From positions 3,293,518-3,357,517 of the forward strand of contig NZ_OY782498.1 of the NCBI RefSeq assembly GCF_963677845.1: 64,000 nt of DNA, written 5' to 3'. This DNA is from an uncultured Pseudodesulfovibrio sp. Its GTDB lineage: Bacteria; Desulfobacterota; Desulfovibrionia; Desulfovibrionales; Desulfovibrionaceae. Positions 32,996-43,105 of this stretch are shown in pieces; the stretch's first letter is position 1; the number at the start of each line of letters is the position of its first letter. The notes below the pieces were generated by a model. The model searched no databases, had not been told where the DNA came from, and saw only the letters and a list, made by a program, of their open reading frames with translations. A program made the translations under genes and the position numbers.

Positions 32996-35389
32996 TTAGT
33001 TGTTGCTTTTCTTTACGTTGCAAGGGAAACCACGCATGTGGACAGAGCCGCTGATTTTGTCCGTGAAGTCGGTGTGGACGAGGAGGTTCACATTAGCGCC
33101 GTCGGGGGAATAGATGTCATGTCCGGGGTGGTCGAGATCTGGGCACGCTTGCCACCAACCGTGTTGTGTGCAGACAACGTTCTGGGCAAGACCTTCAGTC
33201 AGTTTGGCCTGAAGTAGAATGTTACCGTGTACTGTTTCCAATGATACCGTGTCTCCGTCTATAATTCCGAGAGCCTCAGCTTTATCTTTATTGATTTCCA
33301 GAAAGGGGTGAGGATGTCTTTTCCTCAGAGAGGGGAAAGCCCTGTGCTGTGATTGGCAGAATTCGCGGAGTTTTGCGGTAATCAATACAAAGGGGAAGTC
33401 TTCGGCCTTGATGCCAGCCTTTTCAAGAATACCGAGCGGGTCATTCCACGCGGGGAAAGGAGCTTGATCAATATCTTTGAGTTGTTGGGAAAAAAGTTCA
33501 ACTCGTCCGGTCATGCTGCTGAATCCTTTTTCCTGATATTTTTTATAGGCCACCGGTCCTTGAATAAAGACGCCCCCCTCGTTTTCTTTGAGAGCCTTGA
33601 GTGAGAGCCCGACGGGTTTCAGCATGTCATCAAAAGCCGCATTAATATTTCCGTTCCAGAATTTGTCTGACACTCCGAGTCTTTTCGCTATTTCAAAAAT
33701 AATCCACAATTCGTCCTTGCTTTCGCCTCGTGGAGTTGCAACTGGTTCGCGCCATTGGACTACCCATTTGTTCTTTTGAAAAGCCAGGGGGTAGCCGATT
33801 CTTCCTGTTTCCCAGAAGCTGGCCGATGGTAAGACTATGTCGGCCAACTCCGCAGTAGGGTTGAGGAAATGGTCAATATGGACATGAAAGTCGAGTTGCT
33901 TCAGTGCTTCGGATATTCTCTTACTGTCGGGGTTAGATGATATTGTATTTGTGCCGAAGACGATCAGTCCCTTTAATGGGTAGGGGGTTTGCTCTTCGAT
34001 TGCCTTGCATATCAAGTGCGGTGGGACTGACATGATTGTTCCGGCTGGACCGAGTGGGTGATCGGGTAAAGCGATGTTTTTTTTGAACATCTCTGGTGTC
34101 ACAAATTCAAAGCCGAAAGGGTAATTTAGTGGAGGCATGAAATTATTGATATGGTTTCCGCCTTGTCGGTCATAGTCTCCGGTCAAGGCATAGAACAGGC
34201 ATATAGCCCTGTTGGTTTGTGTTGCATTGAGGTTTTGCTCTACGCCGTTGAATGAGTACCAGCATGAAGGACTGTTCTCGACCATCAAATGAACTGTTGC
34301 GATGATGTCTTTAGCCGGGATTGTGGTTGTTTTTTCCACATATTCCGGTGTGTATTGAGCAACAGATTTTCTCAAGCCGCTGAAAACGGTTTCGCACCAT
34401 ATTTTTTGTCCATCCGCGAGCAAAACTTTTATCCGTGCTTCGAGTAGGGGCGAGAAGTCGGTTTTTTCCCCAGGGTAATAAAATGTTGGCAGACCTGTTT
34501 CGGGTGAAATAACAGCAAATACATTGTTGTCATTGACCGATGAATCCAAGTCTGAAGCACGGAGTAAATCTCCGGTGTCGCACCGAATCAACAACGGTGC
34601 GTTGGTCCAATCGGTTACAAAGTTCGTATTGTACAGAGAGTGTTCAAGCATGACGTGGATCATGCCCAAGGCTAAAGCGCCATCTGTGCCAGGTTTGATC
34701 TGGAGCCATGAGTCCGCCTTGGCTGCGACTTTTGTGCGTCGAGGATCAATGACAATGAGTTTGGCATTTCGCTTCAAGGCCGAGTTGATTTGTTGATTAT
34801 AGGCATTGAAAGTATTTGCAGGGTTATGGCCCCATATCAGCATGCATTGTGTGTGATTGAAATCGGGCCATCCTGCGGTAAAGTCGTCACCCATTTTCCC
34901 GAATGTCAGGGCAGATCCATTATCTCGATGCCAGTTGCAGATGTGGGTGGTGGTCATGTGGTTGGGGGTTCCATACACATTTGCCAATCGGCGAACAAAA
35001 GGCGTTATTTCCCATAAGGGAGAGGAGACATTTGTTTGCGAAAAGACAAATGCTTCAGCTCCATGTTGTTCTTTTATCTGCGACATTTGTTCGGCTACAA
35101 TATCCAAAGCCTCGTCCCAACTTATGCGTTCCCAACCCGGATCGCTCGCTCCTTTGGGGTTTGTGCGTTTTAGCGGGTGAGTAAGTCTTTGTTTGCTTGA
35201 TACCAACTCTGGTCCAGCAAATCCTTTGGGGCAAAGAGGTCTGTAAAAAAGGTGCTCTTTGTCTGGGCTGACTTTGATGAAATTGCCATCGGCGATGTGC
35301 GCTACAACCGGGCAATTACTGAAGCATTGGGCGCAATATGTTCGGATTTTTCGAATGTCTGGAGTAGATGTCTTTTTCGAGGTCTTCAT
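32996..35389 (-). CDS. Molybdopterin-dependent oxidoreductase, DMSO reductase superfamily
   Basis: 797 residues. The N-terminal [4Fe-4S] site CAQCFSNC...CPKG is followed by WERISWDEALDIVAEQM, pterin-domain segments IWGHNPANTFNA, VIDPRRTKVA and KPGTDGALALG, and a C-terminal dinucleotide-binding domain. The probable metal ligand is the Cys in HICNWHRDNG. No Tat signal is seen, and no electron-transfer or membrane subunit is adjacent, so it appears to be a single-subunit cytosolic enzyme. ATG 35389 has GGAGG upstream; the longer start at 35434 is disfavoured. It is divergent from a MarR-type regulator across a nested palindrome. Substrate unknown. Confidence 0.88.
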   Translation of the reverse strand: MKTSKKTSTPDIRKIRTYCAQCFSNCPVVAHIADGNFIKVSPDKEHLFYRPLCPKGFAGPELVSSKQRLTHPLKRTNPKGASDPGWERISWDEALDIVAEQMSQIKEQHGAEAFVFSQTNVSSPLWEITPFVRRLANVYGTPNHMTTTHICNWHRDNGSALTFGKMGDDFTAGWPDFNHTQCMLIWGHNPANTFNAYNQQINSALKRNAKLIVIDPRRTKVAAKADSWLQIKPGTDGALALGMIHVMLEHSLYNTNFVTDWTNAPLLIRCDTGDLLRASDLDSSVNDNNVFAVISPETGLPTFYYPGEKTDFSPLLEARIKVLLADGQKIWCETVFSGLRKSVAQYTPEYVEKTTTIPAKDIIATVHLMVENSPSCWYSFNGVEQNLNATQTNRAICLFYALTGDYDRQGGNHINNFMPPLNYPFGFEFVTPEMFKKNIALPDHPLGPAGTIMSVPPHLICKAIEEQTPYPLKGLIVFGTNTISSNPDSKRISEALKQLDFHVHIDHFLNPTAELADIVLPSASFWETGRIGYPLAFQKNKWVVQWREPVATPRGESKDELWIIFEIAKRLGVSDKFWNGNINAAFDDMLKPVGLSLKALKENEGGVFIQGPVAYKKYQEKGFSSMTGRVELFSQQLKDIDQAPFPAWNDPLGILEKAGIKAEDFPFVLITAKLREFCQSQHRAFPSLRKRHPHPFLEINKDKAEALGIIDGDTVSLETVHGNILLQAKLTEGLAQNVVCTQHGWWQACPDLDHPGHDIYSPDGANVNLLVHTDFTDKISGSVHMRGFPCNVKKSNN

Positions 35390-35487
35390 TGGTATCCTCC
35401 GGATGGTCTGTGTTTTTTGATTCAGAAACGCCATAAATGTTGAGGAATTTCTTTATGTAAATGCATTGATTTTATAGTTACACACCG

Positions 35488-35526
35488 CAATGACAAGTTG
35501 TCAATCAGGTTGACACTTTGTCATTG
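35488..35526. promoter_or_regulatory. Nested palindromic operator candidate
   Basis: Outer inverted repeat CAATGACAA (35488-35496) / TTGTCATTG (35518-35526) encloses an inner one, TGTCAA (35499-35504) / TTGACA (35510-35515). The 39-base site lies between the divergent oxidoreductase and MarR-type genes. Likely the regulator's own binding site. Confidence 0.7.
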
Positions 35527-35529
35527 CGA

Positions 35530-35559
35530 TTGCAAAAAGGTGATGATTTATGTTATTCT
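35530..35559 (+). promoter_or_regulatory. Candidate promoter of the MarR-type gene
   Basis: TTGCAA (35530-35535), 18 bases, TATTCT (35554-35559). A start site seven bases after the -10 would coincide with the A of ATG 35566, which lacks a Shine-Dalgarno site; a leaderless transcript is therefore plausible. Confidence 0.45.
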
Positions 35560-35565
35560 AACTTT

Positions 35566-36033
35566 ATGAAATATGCAGATGGAGAGGAACTTCATACGTT
35601 ATTCCAGATGCTTCAAGGGGCATCGAAGGAAATAGAAAGAGTAGAGGAGTCGGTGCACCGCTCTAGCGGGTTGACCAGCGCTCAAAGCAAAAATATTTCC
35701 CACTTGTTAAAAAATGAGCCTATGACGATTTCAGATTTGGCGTTTGATCGAGGTGTCTCCCGTCAATCTGTTCAAGTTGCTATCAGTGCATTGGCTGAAA
35801 GTGGTTATGTGCATTTTGAAGACAACCCCAGACATAAACGTGCAAAGTTGTTGCATGTAACAGAGTTTGGCTGTTCTCGATTTGTCGCCGCTCAAAAGGC
35901 AGAATATGAAATTCTTCGGAAAGTGTTTCCGGACTTAAAATTAGACGATGTGGAAACGGCAACTCGAGTGTTGCAAATGGTACGGGATGGCTTATCCAAA
36001 TCCCAAGTGCCTAACTCCTTAGAAAAAGAGTAA
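35566..36033 (+). CDS. MarR-family transcriptional regulator
   Basis: 155 residues with a winged-helix domain: LTSAQSKNISHLLKNEPMTISDLAFDRGVSRQSVQVAISALAESGYVHFEDNPRHKRAKLLHVTEFG contains the helix-turn-helix and the wing, flanked by dimerisation helices (quoted here by position, about residues 38-105). The frame stays open to a TTG at 35518, but that codon lies in the palindrome, so ATG 35566 is preferred. It is expected to repress itself and the divergent molybdopterin oxidoreductase; the inducer is unknown. A terminator follows at 36084. Confidence 0.82.
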   Translation: MKYADGEELHTLFQMLQGASKEIERVEESVHRSSGLTSAQSKNISHLLKNEPMTISDLAFDRGVSRQSVQVAISALAESGYVHFEDNPRHKRAKLLHVTEFGCSRFVAAQKAEYEILRKVFPDLKLDDVETATRVLQMVRDGLSKSQVPNSLEKE

Positions 36034-36083
36034 CTCTTGTGGAAAATGAACGTTGAATAACTTTTCCAATTATTGGTAAAAAT

Positions 36084-36120
36084 AAGGCCTTGCGAAGTAG
36101 ATTTCGTGAGGTCTTTTTTT
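36084..36120 (+). terminator. Terminator after the MarR-type gene
   Basis: AAGGCCTTGCGAA / TTCGTGAGGTCTT (wobble pairs included), then a run of T. Confidence 0.75.
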
Positions 36121-36397
36121 TGAGTATCCTTTTTTTCTGATTTCCCGATCTGTTACGGAATCTCAGCGCTTTTGTCCTTCGCGCAACACAATAATATTCA
36201 TTATTTTGAGGAGTTGAGCTTTTCTCGCAAAAGATAATTGCTCGTTTGTTGACTGGCAAGAGGCTTTATTTGATGACGCAACACTTGCTATCTTAATGAA
36301 ATATAACATTTTATTGTCATCTTGCTACTGGCATGCCGATTGCTCCCTTATGCCTCTCCCGCTCAATGAGCGCGATAACTTTGCATGGAGGAACCAC

Positions 36398-38452
36398 ATG
36401 TCGGTGAGAAACAAGCTCGTTTTGGTGCTTCTGGTTTGCGTTGTTTGTTTTGCTCTAGTTTTTGGGATGACCAAAATAGGAAGAAATATTTCTGATCATT
36501 ATGTAACGCTTATGAAACAGGCGCGAAATGCCTATGGAGAGCTTCTGCAATCACGCAGGCAGGAGAAAAATTTTCAATTGCGCAAAAAATCCGAGTATGT
36601 CGACAAGGTGGCCAAGCATGTCAACGAGGCCCGTGTCGCTTTACTCTCCATTGTTGAAGCAGATCCCGAGATGCAACCTGTATGCGACAATGCACTCGGA
36701 CTCCTTGATGAATATAATACAAGTTTTCAAGCTCTTGCTTCGGCTGAAACCGATATAGGGCTGACCATTGATACGGGGTGGCGTAATAAATTTGTCATGT
36801 CTGCCCGAGGGCTGGAGAGTATTTTTAAGGAAGTACATAGCCAGGATATAACTATTCTGCTTTTGCAGATTCGAAGGCAGGAAAAGAACTACATCCTTCG
36901 GCGTGAAGATAAATATATTGAAAGAATGAACGGCTGGATCAACGCCATGAAAGAAGCTGTGGCGGTTTCACCACTGTTTGGCTCCCAAGAACGGGCTGCG
37001 TTTCAGGAAAAGCTTCATATTTATCTGTCCGCTTTTGATGGGTATCGTAAAAGCCTCGAATCGGCCGACAAGGCATCTGCCTTATTAATTCAATCTGCAC
37101 GAGCATTGGAACCAGTGCTTGAGGATATTCGTAACCATTATATGGAAAAGAGCGCTCAGATTGCTAACACTGTTGACCTCTCAGTGGTCAGCATGGAAGT
37201 GGCTGCCTGTGTGCTGATCATTCTATGTATTCTTTGGACGTTGTTTTCAGTCACCCGACCGCTTGCCGCGTTACAAGAGTATTCGCGAGATGTGGCCGAT
37301 GGAAACCTGGAAGCCCAACCTGAAGGGAAGTTTAATCATGAGTTTGGCAATTTGTGCAATGATCTGATGCGTATGGTGTCTATGCTGCGAGATCAGCTTG
37401 AAGCTGTTCGTCTTAAGGAAGAGGAGGCGTTGGCACAGGCTGAAGCGGCAAGAAAAGCCATGTTGGCGACTCAGGAACAAGAGCGGCGTGTCCGGGAGCT
37501 TTGGGATTGTATGTCGGAGACAGGCAAGCAGGCAGAAGGCATTGCTGACCGCGTGGGTATGGCAACTGAAAAAGTTGCGGCCATGCTTGTCCAGATACGT
37601 GACGGGTCACACAATCAGCATGAGCGCATCATGGAGACCGCCATTGCTATGGAGCAGATGAATACCGTTGTTTGCGAAGTGAGCAAAAATGCTTCTCAAG
37701 CGACAGGGAGGGCTTCGGAGGCACGTGATAAGGCTGTAGAAGGCGCGGGGCTTGTTCAGGGTGCTGTGACCTCTATTGAGGACGTAAACGGATATACTGA
37801 CAAGATTAGTCAGGGGTTGGAGAAACTCGGTCTTCAGGTTGAATCCATTGGTCAGGTTATGGACGTGATCAATGAGATAGCAGATCAGACGAATCTGTTG
37901 GCACTGAACGCCGCGATTGAGGCTGCGCGGGCCGGAGAAGCTGGCCGAGGATTTGCCGTGGTCGCTGATGAAGTTCGTAAATTGGCGGAAAAGACCATGA
38001 CAGCCACTAAGGAGGTGGAAGAGCATGTTGTTTCTATTCAGGATTCTTCGGCAAGGAATATTGAACGGTTCCGTGAAGTCGTTGAAGTCGTGAAACATAG
38101 TGCCGTTCAAGCGCGAGCATCAGGGGAAGCACAGGATTCAATTATATTTTTGGTTGAACAAAATGTTGTGAATGTGGAAAGCATTGCCTCGGCTTCCGAA
38201 GAGCAGAGCGCGGCTTCTGAGCAGATATCCCAGGCCACGGAAGAAGTTCGTCAAATTGCCAAGTCGTTTACCGAAGGTGTTGAGCACGCGCATACGGCCG
38301 TGGTTGATCTCGTCGATTTGTCTGAAGAGTTGCGCGTTGGTATGCGTGAAATGCTCTCCGGTGGAGACGTGACGGAGAATGAAAATGAAGAGACAACGGT
38401 CATTTCTACAACCTCTTCGAGGGACGCTGTGAAACAACCAATGCTTGCATAA
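36398..38452 (+). CDS. Methyl-accepting chemotaxis protein with HBM-like sensor
   Basis: 684 residues: TM1 about 6-26, a long helical periplasmic domain with two related blocks ([19 protein letters not shown] and [19 protein letters not shown]) typical of helical bimodular sensors, TM2 about 268-288, HAMP, a coiled coil, then a signalling domain with [20 protein letters not shown]. The C-terminus ends KQPMLA and has no CheR-tether pentapeptide, unlike the other three receptors here. ATG 36398 has GGAGG upstream; the longer frame from 36296 is rejected. It is convergent with another HBM receptor gene. Confidence 0.88.
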   Translation: MSVRNKLVLVLLVCVVCFALVFGMTKIGRNISDHYVTLMKQARNAYGELLQSRRQEKNFQLRKKSEYVDKVAKHVNEARVALLSIVEADPEMQPVCDNALGLLDEYNTSFQALASAETDIGLTIDTGWRNKFVMSARGLESIFKEVHSQDITILLLQIRRQEKNYILRREDKYIERMNGWINAMKEAVAVSPLFGSQERAAFQEKLHIYLSAFDGYRKSLESADKASALLIQSARALEPVLEDIRNHYMEKSAQIANTVDLSVVSMEVAACVLIILCILWTLFSVTRPLAALQEYSRDVADGNLEAQPEGKFNHEFGNLCNDLMRMVSMLRDQLEAVRLKEEEALAQAEAARKAMLATQEQERRVRELWDCMSETGKQAEGIADRVGMATEKVAAMLVQIRDGSHNQHERIMETAIAMEQMNTVVCEVSKNASQATGRASEARDKAVEGAGLVQGAVTSIEDVNGYTDKISQGLEKLGLQVESIGQVMDVINEIADQTNLLALNAAIEAARAGEAGRGFAVVADEVRKLAEKTMTATKEVEEHVVSIQDSSARNIERFREVVEVVKHSAVQARASGEAQDSIIFLVEQNVVNVESIASASEEQSAASEQISQATEEVRQIAKSFTEGVEHAHTAVVDLVDLSEELRVGMREMLSGGDVTENENEETTVISTTSSRDAVKQPMLA

Positions 38453-38475
38453 AAAAAGTGATTTTTAACTATGTC

Positions 38476-38510
38476 GAGGTCCGAAATCATGAAGATTTCG
38501 GGCCTCTTTT
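38476..38510 (+). terminator. Terminator after the HBM receptor
   Basis: GAGGTCCGAAATC / GATTTCGGGCCTC stem with a 5-base loop and TTTT. It lies in the short gap between two convergent receptor genes. Confidence 0.85.
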
Positions 38511-38537
38511 CTGGATGGTTAATTGATTATTGGTTTG

Positions 38538-40514
38538 TTAAAAGTGCTCGTAACCTTCGTCGGAATCCATGGCGATGGCAATGCCGGTTGGTTTTGACAT
38601 AGTTTTTGAGGTGCTTTGGGAAGACATGGGCAACGCGGTTGTTGGCTTGGAAGTTTTGCGGACAACTGTTGTCGATTCGCTGTGTGATTGTTCATTTACC
38701 TTAAAGAATGACATGGTGGCTTGAAGAGTCTGTCCTTGCGCGGAAAGTTCTTCGCTTGTGGATGCCATTTCTTCAGATGCAGAGGCGTTTTGTTGAATCA
38801 CCATATCAAGTTGGCTGATGGCCAGGTTGATTTGCGTGGTTCCAGCGTTTTGTTCATTGCTCGATGAGGATATTTCCTGCACGAGTGAAGCTGTTTTTTC
38901 GATGTCCGGGACGAGAGCGTGGAGCATTTCTTCGGCTTTGTCGGCAATTCTGACACTTGAAGAGGAAAGCTCACTGATCTCTGCCGCAGCGGAACCAGAG
39001 CGTTCTGCAAGCTTACGAACCTCGGCAGCTACAACGGCAAATCCTTTCCCATGTTCACCGGCTCGGGCAGCTTCGATAGCTGCATTGAGCGCGAGGAGAT
39101 TAGTCTGGCGGGCGATTTCCTCAATGATGGAAATCTTTTCAGCAATGCTTTTCATTGCATTAACAGTTTGATTGACTGCGGAACCGCTTTCCTTGGCATC
39201 AGCGGCGGCCTTGGTTGCAAGGGTTTCTGTTTCCGTGGCATTTTCTGCATTTTGGCTGATGTTGGAAGCCATTTGTTCCATGGAAGAAGAGACTTCTTCA
39301 ATTGAGGCAGCCTGTTCAGTCGCTCCTTGTGAAAGAGTCTCTGAAGATGCAGACAATTCTTCGCTCCCCGTAGCGACATTGTTGGTAGCGATTTCAACGT
39401 CCGCAACGACAGCCCGCAGTTTAGTGACCATGTCATTCAAGGCTTTTGCCAACATGCCAACTTCGTCTTTTTGGTTAATGTCCAATGTTTGGGTGAAGTC
39501 CCCTTCGGACATGTCTTTTGCAAAGCTGACACCCATGGATATGGGCTTTGTGATGGCTTTGGTAAGGAAGAAGGCAGCCAGAATGCCGAGGATAAGTGCA
39601 GTTGCTGCAGTAATGATGCTCGTGATGTTCGCACTGTGGATATCGTCGAGCATTTTTGCTTTTTGATCAGCACGAGCTGCTCGGCAGATTTCATCCGCTT
39701 TGCGGGCGGTGGAAACCATGTCTTTTTCAGCTTGATTTTGCTGTTTGCTGTCTGTTGCAAATGTGTTCAACGCCTTGAGGTATCCCTCCAGAGCGTTTTC
39801 GACTTCATCAATCTGACGAAGATTCGTTTGATTTTTAAAACGAGTCTTGAGCGTTTGGGCTTGTTCAAGAATCTGTTTTAGGTTTTCACGGCTTTGTTGC
39901 AGATATTTGTTGTTACGGGTGGTCATGAAGTCCTTTGCATTCATTCGTGCATTGAGAAACTTCTTGATCATGACATTGGCATCATTTGTTTTTGCGAGTT
40001 TGTCTTCAAGTATTTCTGAGGATGTGCTGCCGGTTGCTATAAGCTGGGACAGTTGTGCCTGTTGTTCGGCGTGTAATCCTTCTGTTTCGTTGAGAGCTTT
40101 TTGAGCCGCAGTAACCATCTCCTCCAAAGCTACTTTGTTGTTTCCGTCAAGTTTTAGATACGTTGCAAAAGCCTTTTCATATTTCTCAGCGGCTTTGACA
40201 ACCTGAACCATTTGGTCCTTGTTTATTTGATGACTAAATTTTTTATTTGTAGCCAACGTTTGTGCAAGGAGCTTCTTGAGAGTTTCATCGTGTTGGTCAA
40301 CGGCTTCAGGAGTGTGTTTGAGCATGAAGTTCTTTTCCTGAATACGGCTTTCGAGAATGAAACGAACAAGTCGATTAACATCATCCGCTTTGTCAACGCG
40401 ATCCTGTACGTTCTGCATTCCATTGATTCCGATGACGGCGACCAACGCTGTTAAAAGCAGGACGAGTCCGAATCCTAAGCTGAGTTTGATACCGAGTTTT
40501 AAATTGTTAAGCAT
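38538..40514 (-). CDS. Methyl-accepting chemotaxis protein with HBM-like sensor
   Basis: 658 residues: TM1 about 10-30, a helical bimodular-type periplasmic region ([20 protein letters not shown], then [20 protein letters not shown]), TM2 about 300-322, HAMP, and a signalling domain with the tip [20 protein letters not shown]. The C-terminal GYEHF fits the CheR-tether consensus. ATG 40514 has GGAGG upstream. HBM sensors of characterised receptors bind organic acids; the ligand here is not predictable. Confidence 0.88.
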   Translation of the reverse strand: MLNNLKLGIKLSLGFGLVLLLTALVAVIGINGMQNVQDRVDKADDVNRLVRFILESRIQEKNFMLKHTPEAVDQHDETLKKLLAQTLATNKKFSHQINKDQMVQVVKAAEKYEKAFATYLKLDGNNKVALEEMVTAAQKALNETEGLHAEQQAQLSQLIATGSTSSEILEDKLAKTNDANVMIKKFLNARMNAKDFMTTRNNKYLQQSRENLKQILEQAQTLKTRFKNQTNLRQIDEVENALEGYLKALNTFATDSKQQNQAEKDMVSTARKADEICRAARADQKAKMLDDIHSANITSIITAATALILGILAAFFLTKAITKPISMGVSFAKDMSEGDFTQTLDINQKDEVGMLAKALNDMVTKLRAVVADVEIATNNVATGSEELSASSETLSQGATEQAASIEEVSSSMEQMASNISQNAENATETETLATKAAADAKESGSAVNQTVNAMKSIAEKISIIEEIARQTNLLALNAAIEAARAGEHGKGFAVVAAEVRKLAERSGSAAAEISELSSSSVRIADKAEEMLHALVPDIEKTASLVQEISSSSNEQNAGTTQINLAISQLDMVIQQNASASEEMASTSEELSAQGQTLQATMSFFKVNEQSHSESTTVVRKTSKPTTALPMSSQSTSKTMSKPTGIAIAMDSDEGYEHF

Positions 40515-40799
40515 AAAACCTCCGAGTACAGTTTCAGGTTATACAGGAAGGAAAGCGTGACGTACGGAAGGCTGGTCTGTAAATAGAAATTGTTATAAAT
40601 AAAGGATGTTTAGTAATAGTTATTTGATGTGTAAAAGAAAAGAAAGTATATCCACGTATTTTTGCGTGGTATTGCATTGAGGTATTGTACAAAGTGGAAG
40701 AAATGCATTGAAGAAGAAAGAAACTCCAATCATCCACGATCAATGAAGGAGAGTTTATTGTTGTAATATTTTCGAGACCATATTCAATGGTAAAGGAAA
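40515..40799. other. AT-rich intergenic region
   Basis: Leader and promoter region of the minus-strand receptor gene (GGAGG at its left end) followed by AT-rich sequence to the terminator at 40800. No gene, tRNA or repeat seen. Confidence 0.5.
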
Positions 40800-40830
40800 A
40801 AGAAGGCCTGCTTTAATAGCAGGCCTTCTT
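40800..40830 (-). terminator. Terminator of the small gene at 40841-41041
   Basis: Perfect 13-bp stem AAGAAGGCCTGCT / AGCAGGCCTTCTT, 5-base loop, and a T-rich tract in the minus direction. Confidence 0.9.
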
Positions 40831-40840
40831 GAGGATATGT

Positions 40841-41041
40841 TTAGGTGATTTTGGGTTTACTGACTATTTTGTGTACCCAGCGAGTGTCTGACACCCTGTC
40901 TGAGACGACGTGTCCACATTCGCGCAGGTAGCGCATTTTCGCTCCACCATCACCGACAGAATATACTCTTTGGCCGACCGTATGTTGCCTGAGGAAGGTC
41001 ATTGCGGCTTTTTTGTAGTTCCGTGAAAATAGTCCGAACAT
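40841..41041 (-). CDS. Small uncharacterised protein (66 residues)
   Basis: A basic, soluble protein (starts MFGLFSRNYKKAAMTFLRQH, followed by a GQRVYSVGDGGAKMRYL strand region and a C-terminal WVHKIVSKPKIT). No family recognised. It is supported as a real gene by GGAG five bases before ATG 41041 (an ATG one codon earlier is closer), and by a strong terminator ten bases after its stop. Confidence 0.65.
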   Translation of the reverse strand: MFGLFSRNYKKAAMTFLRQHTVGQRVYSVGDGGAKMRYLRECGHVVSDRVSDTRWVHKIVSKPKIT

Positions 41042-41044
41042 CAT

Positions 41045-41428
41045 CTCTCCTTTGGAGTTGAAGAGCATCCCTTTAACACCAACTTTATGAATGGTCTATC
41101 CCCCTTTGAGGGGGGATTTTGGGGCTGATATCATTGGTTCTTGTTGGAGAATCCCTGGAATATCGAGAGGCTCTTTCTTGACTTTCGGGAATGATGGGCC
41201 TAGACCACAATCCGCACAGGGGATGAGGTTCCCCTTGAACCGCTTGATGAGCTGATGACTTCTGCCGTGTGAATCATGGTGGTGGTGTGTTTGAATTTCA
41301 TGGGCCACATCCACGGATGTGGCCCTTTTGTTTAGAGACGATCTGAAGACTAAGGTCGCTGCCCCGTGTGACAGTTTCCTGTTTTTTCAGGTCTGTATGG
41401 ATAATCTACAGCGTTACTGGAGAATGAA
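41045..41428. other. Intergenic region before nhaB
   Basis: 384 bases holding the ribosome site of the small minus-strand gene, a CCCCC-TTTGA-GGGGG palindrome near 41100, a plus-strand terminator at 41302-41329 and the GGAG of nhaB. A minus-strand open frame here (41096-41314) is not convincing. A short plus-strand transcript ending at the terminator is possible. Confidence 0.45.
41302..41329 (+). terminator. Plus-strand terminator without an obvious upstream gene
   Basis: Perfect 11-bp stem GGGCCACATCC / GGATGTGGCCC with loop AC and TTTT after it. The nearest plus-strand gene upstream is more than 2.8 kb away. Confidence 0.8.
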
Positions 41429-43051
41429 ATGGCCCAGCCTTTAGCACGGACTTTCGTCAACATGTTCCTCGGCAATGCCCCGGTGTGGTACAAGCTCACC
41501 ATCATTGCCTGCCTTGTCTGCAACCCGATTATCATGATCACTGCCGGACCATTTGTGGCCGGTTGGTTGCTTATTGCAGAATTTATTTTCACCCTGACCA
41601 TGGCCTTGAAATGCTACCCGCTGCCTGCTGGTGGACTTTTGGCTATCGAAGCCGTTGCCATGGGACTGACTTCCGCAGAAGTTGTGTATCACGAGGCTCA
41701 CAAGAACTTCGAGGTCATCCTGCTGCTGATCTTCATGGTCGCAGGTATTCACTTCATGAAGGACTTTTTGCAGTTCACCTTCACTCGAATACTCGTGAGG
41801 GTGCGTTCCAAAAAGGCCATCTCCTTGCTGTTTTGTCTGGCTGGAGCCTTTTTATCCGCTTTTTTGGATGCGCTGACCGTTACCGCAGTCATCATTGCTG
41901 TGGCATATGGTTTTTACAGTGTTTACCATCGCTTTGCTTCCGGCAAGGGGAGCGGAGATTCCCATAATCTGATCTCCGATGATTCGGTTAAGCAGAAGGA
42001 CCGTGAAGAACTGTTGGAGTTCCGTGGCTTTTTGCGGAATCTGATGATGCACGGTGCAGTTGGTACGGCTTTGGGCGGCGTCTGCACGTTGGTGGGTGAG
42101 CCTCAGAACCTTTTGATTGCCCATGAGATGGGTTGGCATTTTGTTCCGTTCTTTATCAAGGTTATGCCTGTGTCCATGCCCGTTCTTGTGGCTGGACTAC
42201 TGACCTGTCTTGCCGTGGAACAGTTTCATCTGTTTGGCTACGGAGCACAGTTGCCGGGTAACATCCGTTCGTTCCTGTTGGAGACCGCCATTCGTATGGA
42301 AGCAGAACAGGGACAGCGCGGTAAGGTTAAGCTGGTCATTCAGGCCTTAATCGGTATTTGGCTCATTACGGCGCTTGCACTTCATTTGGCAGCGGTTGGA
42401 CTGGTTGGTCTGTCTGTGATTGTTCTTTTGACTTCCATGACAGGTGTCGTTGAAGAAAGTCAGCTGGGACAGGCTTTTGAAGAAGCTTTGCCTTTCACCG
42501 CCCTGTTGGTTGTGTTTTTCGCCATTGTCGGCGTTATTCATTCGCAGCATTTGTTTGCACCTATCCTCGGCTATGTCTTGAGCATGAAGGGACAGAGCCA
42601 GTTGGTGGCTTACTATGGAGCGAACGGTCTGCTTTCCGCCATTTCGGATAACGTGTTTGTGGCAACGGTATATATCTCCGAAACTAAGTTGCACTTTATC
42701 AACCTGCTGAACGCGGTTCCCGGTATCGGGATGAGTGGTCAGGCTTTGATGGAGAAGTTGACGGATGCAAGTCTGGTCAGAGCCGATGTTATAGCCGGTC
42801 TGCCTGCCGCTGCCGCCACTCAGGTGCGGGATATCATGCTGCACTTCGACAAGTTGGCTGTAGCCATCAATACCGGTACGAACATCCCGTCTGTCGCCAC
42901 ACCGAACGGTCAGGCTGCATTTTTGTTCCTGCTGACAAGCGCACTTGCACCAGTCATTCGTCTGTCGTACGGACGCATGGTTGTCCTTGCTTTGCCGTAT
43001 ACCATTACGATGTCCCTGACAGGTCTGGCTGCCGTGTATTACCTGTTGTAA
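41429..43051 (+). CDS. nhaB: Na+/H+ antiporter NhaB
   Basis: Inner-membrane sodium/proton antiporter, 540 residues with about twelve membrane segments. It is NhaB-like throughout: the start [18 protein letters not shown], then [56 protein letters not shown] and [24 protein letters not shown] precedes ATG 41429. It exports sodium to keep pH and sodium balance, as expected in a marine or saline bacterium. The next gene follows after 54 bases and may be co-transcribed. Confidence 0.93.
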   Translation: MAQPLARTFVNMFLGNAPVWYKLTIIACLVCNPIIMITAGPFVAGWLLIAEFIFTLTMALKCYPLPAGGLLAIEAVAMGLTSAEVVYHEAHKNFEVILLLIFMVAGIHFMKDFLQFTFTRILVRVRSKKAISLLFCLAGAFLSAFLDALTVTAVIIAVAYGFYSVYHRFASGKGSGDSHNLISDDSVKQKDREELLEFRGFLRNLMMHGAVGTALGGVCTLVGEPQNLLIAHEMGWHFVPFFIKVMPVSMPVLVAGLLTCLAVEQFHLFGYGAQLPGNIRSFLLETAIRMEAEQGQRGKVKLVIQALIGIWLITALALHLAAVGLVGLSVIVLLTSMTGVVEESQLGQAFEEALPFTALLVVFFAIVGVIHSQHLFAPILGYVLSMKGQSQLVAYYGANGLLSAISDNVFVATVYISETKLHFINLLNAVPGIGMSGQALMEKLTDASLVRADVIAGLPAAAATQVRDIMLHFDKLAVAINTGTNIPSVATPNGQAAFLFLLTSALAPVIRLSYGRMVVLALPYTITMSLTGLAAVYYLL

Positions 43052-43105
43052 TAATCGTTTAATAGCGCGGGGCCGCCCCCGAATGTTCAGGGAAAGGAGA
43101 GAATT

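Noticed and set aside
36296-36397. Longer start for the HBM receptor
   Set aside because: GGAGG sits before ATG 36398, and the preceding 34 residues would put charged sequence before TM1.
41096-41314. Minus-strand open frame of 72 codons with HHHHDSHGR and CADC motifs
   Set aside because: No ribosome site, the start lies inside the plus-strand terminator hairpin, and no recognisable domain.
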